Positions 61,400 through 64,000 of a DNA stretch of 64,000 bases are shown in pieces (positions within the stretch are counted from its first letter, which is position 1; each line of letters opens with the position of its first letter). The position numbers and the translations under genes are program-made. The DNA is from DASREM01 sp035652095 (GTDB lineage Bacteria; Acidobacteriota; Terriglobia; Terriglobales; Acidobacteriaceae): assembly GCA_035652095.1 (NCBI GenBank), contig DASREM010000056.1, forward strand, positions 310,001-374,000. The letters run 5' to 3'. Under the pieces are notes generated by a model, which did not search any database, was not told where the DNA came from, and worked only from the letters and a program-made list of their open reading frames with translations.

Positions 61400-62257
61400 A
61401 TGAGTCGCACCATTCCCTACAGCGCGGATCGGGACGATCTGTTCTATCCCTGCAAGCGAGCGGAGTTTTTTCAGAGCGGCGCGCCTTCTTCCGATGCTGT
61501 CCTCTGCGTCGAACTGGCCAGGCTGGCCTATTGCCGCTTGTCCGAGAGCTTTGGCTTGGACCGCGACCGCATTCGTAAGGTCCTGGGCAAGGTCGGATTC
61601 ACCGGCTGTCACTTTTTCGAAAGCCCGCGTACCACCAATGGTCGCGGCGTGCACGCCTTCATCGCATTACGGCAGGACTTGAGTGTAGTTTCCTTTCGCG
61701 GCACCGATAAAGATGACCCCAGCGACCTCGGTGACGATATTGATCTGCGGTTGATTCCCTGGAGCAAGGGTGGCCGCGTTCATTGCGGATTTTCCGGCGC
61801 GCTGGGCCAACTGTTTCCGGAAATTCAGAACGCGTTGCAGGACGTAACCGGCAGGCTCCTCTTTACCGGCCACAGTCTCGGGGCGGCCATGGCAACCCTG
61901 CTTGCCAGTCTTCAGCCCTCGGCCGCGTTGTACACCTTTGGATGTCCTCGCGTCGGAGACGAAGCCTTTGTCTCCACCCTTTTCGGGGTAGCTCACAGCC
62001 GTTATGTCGATTGCTGCGATCTGGTGGCACGGGTCCCCCCGCGATGTTTCGGCTACGCGGATCTGGGGCCGCCTCTGTATATCGATCGCGAGGGAAAAGT
62101 CCACCAGGATCCACCGGAGGACTTCATCACCACGGACCGTATCATCGCCGCGGGCGAATACCTCGAGCAATACGCATGGCGCATTGGCGATGTGAGTGTC
62201 CGCGAGTTGGCCGACCATGCCCCGGTCAACTATGTCTACGCTGTCCGCCAGGGTTAG
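61400..62257 (+). CDS. Class 3 lipase-like alpha/beta hydrolase
   Basis: A 285-residue protein with GAGGAGGG before the ATG. Lipase_3 motifs: VVSFRGTD, VHCGFSGAL, nucleophile LFTGHSLGAAMA, TFGCPRVGD, RYVDCCDLVARVPP with the acid Asp, and a late DHAPVNYVYAV His. No signal peptide is seen, so the site of action is uncertain. It overlaps the converging glycoamylase-like gene by 4 bases at the stop codons. Confidence 0.9.
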   Translation: MSRTIPYSADRDDLFYPCKRAEFFQSGAPSSDAVLCVELARLAYCRLSESFGLDRDRIRKVLGKVGFTGCHFFESPRTTNGRGVHAFIALRQDLSVVSFRGTDKDDPSDLGDDIDLRLIPWSKGGRVHCGFSGALGQLFPEIQNALQDVTGRLLFTGHSLGAAMATLLASLQPSAALYTFGCPRVGDEAFVSTLFGVAHSRYVDCCDLVARVPPRCFGYADLGPPLYIDREGKVHQDPPEDFITTDRIIAAGEYLEQYAWRIGDVSVRELADHAPVNYVYAVRQG

Positions 62258-63597
62258 TAACCGTGGAAGCCGGCGCGCTCCATCCCGCGCTTCGCCTCCG
62301 GACTTTTCATGAACGTGTTCCACACGAACCCGGATCGCGCGTTCTCGGCCATCAGCATCGTGATGCCGGTGTCAATCCCGATTACGTCGTCGTCATACCA
62401 GTTCTTGAGCGGGTTGAAGGCATTCACGAAGCCATAATTCGTCCATGCCCGCGGGTACTTGGTCCGGATCGTCCTTAGCACGCGCATGGTTTCAGCAGGA
62501 AGGAAGGGAAGCGACCCGCCTGCCGCGCTCGGCACCACGGTCCCGTCAATCGGGCCCATCGCGGGAGGCCCGCCCCAGATCACGTAACCCTTGTCCGAGT
62601 CGGAAGCGGTAATGCCCCACAAGTCTTCGCTGTAATCGCGAAACTGCCGCGACAGTTCCAGGCAGAATTGCCGGTGCACTTGGGTGGCGACGACGGAATT
62701 CTGAAAATAGTCCGCGTACCCGTCGCTCTTGTTGCGGAAGTCGAACCACGCCTGCGAATACTGGTGAACGAATAGTGGAGCAAACGATCCGATATAGCGC
62801 ATGCCTTCATAATCGAAGCGAATGCGCTTCCATGCGTTCCATGCGCCCTCCGCAATAGGGTGCGTCGAGGACCCGAGCCCGAGCAGGTACATCATCATGA
62901 GCTCGCTGTAATAATCCCAGCGAAATTTGAGAAATCCAACTTCCGGGGCCCAGCCATGCGGAAGGAGCGAGGTGTCCTCCGAAAGCCAGGTCCAGTCAAC
63001 GCGGTTGAAGATGGCAGTCCCGAGCCGGCTGATCTCCGGCTCTTTGAAGAACTGGCGGCAGGTCAGCACGCCGCACATCAGGATCGACGTGTCGATGGAC
63101 GACACTTCCGAATCCCAGATTCTGTCGCCGGTGTTGACGTCCGCCCAGTGATAAAAAAATCCGCGATGGTTGGCCAGTTTTTTCCAGAGGAACCGGAACG
63201 TGGTCAGGACTCTTGCCTGCGCCTCGGCGTAGGAGAGATATTCCCGTTGCGCCGCGATGCACAGCGAAGTCAATCCGAAGCCGGTCGCGGCAATGCTGGC
63301 GGCCGTACTCTTGTCGCTGGTCGCAAGCCGGGCATTGCAGCGGTCCTTGACCAGTCCATTTTCAGGATTCGCCTGCTCGTAGAAATAGCAGGAACTCAAC
63401 CGCTCCATGTCATCCAGCAGTTGGTCATCTTCTTTGGAGAACGGCGATTTTGTCGTCTCTGCGGCGCGCGCCTGGGGTTGCGCGGTTGCAAAAGGATCCA
63501 GCAGGAGATTGCTCAATGGCAGACTGGCGGCCACCATGGACGCCTGCCGCAGGAATTGCCGACGTGAACGTCTGGCTGCGTTATTCTTCTCGTTCAC
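62254..63597 (-). CDS. Tat-exported glycoamylase-like (GH144/PF10091-type) protein
   Basis: A 447-residue protein. GTG start at 63597. A Tat motif RRSRRQFLRQAS sits near residues 9-20. The (alpha/alpha)6-type domain shows GLVKDRCNARLATSDKSTA, GFFYHWADV, SSIDTSILMCGVLTCR and DTGITMLMAENARSG (each in part), like the family that includes endo-beta-1,2-glucanases. It is predicted to act on beta-1,2-linked or related glucans in the periplasm. Substrate not fixed. Confidence 0.88.
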   Translation of the reverse strand: MNEKNNAARRSRRQFLRQASMVAASLPLSNLLLDPFATAQPQARAAETTKSPFSKEDDQLLDDMERLSSCYFYEQANPENGLVKDRCNARLATSDKSTAASIAATGFGLTSLCIAAQREYLSYAEAQARVLTTFRFLWKKLANHRGFFYHWADVNTGDRIWDSEVSSIDTSILMCGVLTCRQFFKEPEISRLGTAIFNRVDWTWLSEDTSLLPHGWAPEVGFLKFRWDYYSELMMMYLLGLGSSTHPIAEGAWNAWKRIRFDYEGMRYIGSFAPLFVHQYSQAWFDFRNKSDGYADYFQNSVVATQVHRQFCLELSRQFRDYSEDLWGITASDSDKGYVIWGGPPAMGPIDGTVVPSAAGGSLPFLPAETMRVLRTIRTKYPRAWTNYGFVNAFNPLKNWYDDDVIGIDTGITMLMAENARSGFVWNTFMKSPEAKRGMERAGFHGY

Positions 63598-63663
63598 AAT
63601 TTGATCTTAACTGATTGTTGCGATACAGAACCACGAAGTCTCTCTTATGATAACGGTGCGGGC

Positions 63664-64000
63664 ATGACGGGCAAACGAACATTCAAGATTGCGGGAATTG
63701 TGGTCGGCATCGTCGCGGTGATCGCCCTCATCCTGCTGCTTGCCGGCGTCTTCAAGAAGAGGGCCCTCACTCTGAAAGGCGCCGTCATCACCAAAGACGC
63801 CGACCCTCGTCGCGAACTGCCCATCGCCAATGCGCACATCGTGGTGACCAACCGTCTGCTCCCGGGCCAGACCAAGTCGGATTTGGCGGAGCTGTTCGGG
63901 CTCACCTCCGGAACCGACGTCAAGCTCGGCGAAGCGGTCTCTGATTCTTCGGGATATTTCAGCATCAAGCTGCCGACCGACGTTCGCCGCGGACGCCCCA
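63664..64000 (+). CDS. Membrane-anchored protein with carboxypeptidase-regulatory-like domain, 5' part (runs off right edge)
   Basis: Open from ATG 63664 to the edge (112 codons). One signal-anchor helix (IAGIVVGIVAVIALILLLAG, in part) is followed by a beta domain LTLKGAVITKDADPRREL ... AHIVVTNRLL ... DSSGYFSIKLP, the CarboxypepD_reg pattern. The rest lies outside. It diverges from the Tat-exported gene. Confidence 0.72.
   Translation, partial: MTGKRTFKIAGIVVGIVAVIALILLLAGVFKKRALTLKGAVITKDADPRRELPIANAHIVVTNRLLPGQTKSDLAELFGLTSGTDVKLGEAVSDSSGYFSIKLPTDVRRGRP

Noticed and set aside
1..64000. tRNA, rRNA, tmRNA or RNase P RNA genes
   Set aside because: I found no T-loop plus acceptor-stem pattern or rRNA/RNase P consensus segment on either strand by eye. 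A covariance search would be decisive.

Overview
The window reads as chromosomal DNA of an acidobacterium (Terriglobia / Koribacter-like), probably from an environmental genome. This rests on family content, not on a database search: a von Willebrand protein of the acidobacterial VWFA type, a Ser/Thr kinase fused to a TolB/WD40-like propeller, an Oar-like receptor with a carboxypeptidase-regulatory domain, a DUF2934 protein, multi-repeat lipoproteins, high GC and many short intergenic palindromes. I see no rRNA, tRNA, CRISPR array, complete insertion sequence or prophage.

Layout. 1-5.4 kb: the 5' end of a secreted adenosine deaminase-like gene (minus), a gene-poor stretch with degenerate repeats, a kinase/propeller gene with an Ig-like secreted protein behind it, and a small hypothetical gene. 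5.5-14 kb: a one-way cluster of metabolic genes: frameshifted HD-domain protein, MmgE/PrpD dehydratase, single-chain homoaconitase-type hydro-lyase, NADP-type isocitrate dehydrogenase homologue, citrate lyase CitD-CitE fusion and CitF. Together they could interconvert and cleave citrate or a citrate homologue. This is the best candidate here for an undescribed pathway. 14-24 kb (minus): repeat lipoprotein, PfkB kinase, MsrQ/MsrP methionine sulfoxide reductase pair, hybrid histidine kinase, PilZ protein, periplasmic binding-like protein, and an ammonium transporter fused to CBS domains. 24-30.4 kb: small stress and housekeeping genes, including a MocR regulator divergent from a cupin-DoxX-NTF2 operon with repeated TGGTCCA sites, and a SRPBCC/ArsR pair.

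30.6-40.6 kb: TonB-receptor-like protein, superoxide dismutase, metallo-hydrolase, a structured non-coding region with a good sigma70 promoter ahead of a hypothetical gene, and a cobalamin-dependent ribonucleotide reductase whose reading frame carries two copies of a genome palindrome. 40.7-44.6 kb: a more AT-rich accessory patch with a VapB-like fragment, an orphan P-loop ATPase preceded by a perfect terminator hairpin, and two exported or membrane proteins of unknown function, bordered by palindromes. 44.6-64 kb: PEGA protein, alpha/beta hydrolase lipoprotein, staphylococcal-nuclease-like protein, CPBP protease, UvrA, STN-domain protein, PQQ-type propeller, VWFA protein, SYLF protein, 3-methyladenine glycosylase, cold-shock protein, serine beta-lactamase-like hydrolase, lipase, Tat-exported glycoamylase-like protein, and the start of a membrane-anchored protein at the right edge.

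Three short repeat families recur: a GGACAGCC...GGCTGTCC palindrome, including copies inside nrdJ; a CTTCGTGTCCTTTGTGGTTAA-like element; and GGCACGGCT-AA/TT-AGCCGTGCC hairpins.
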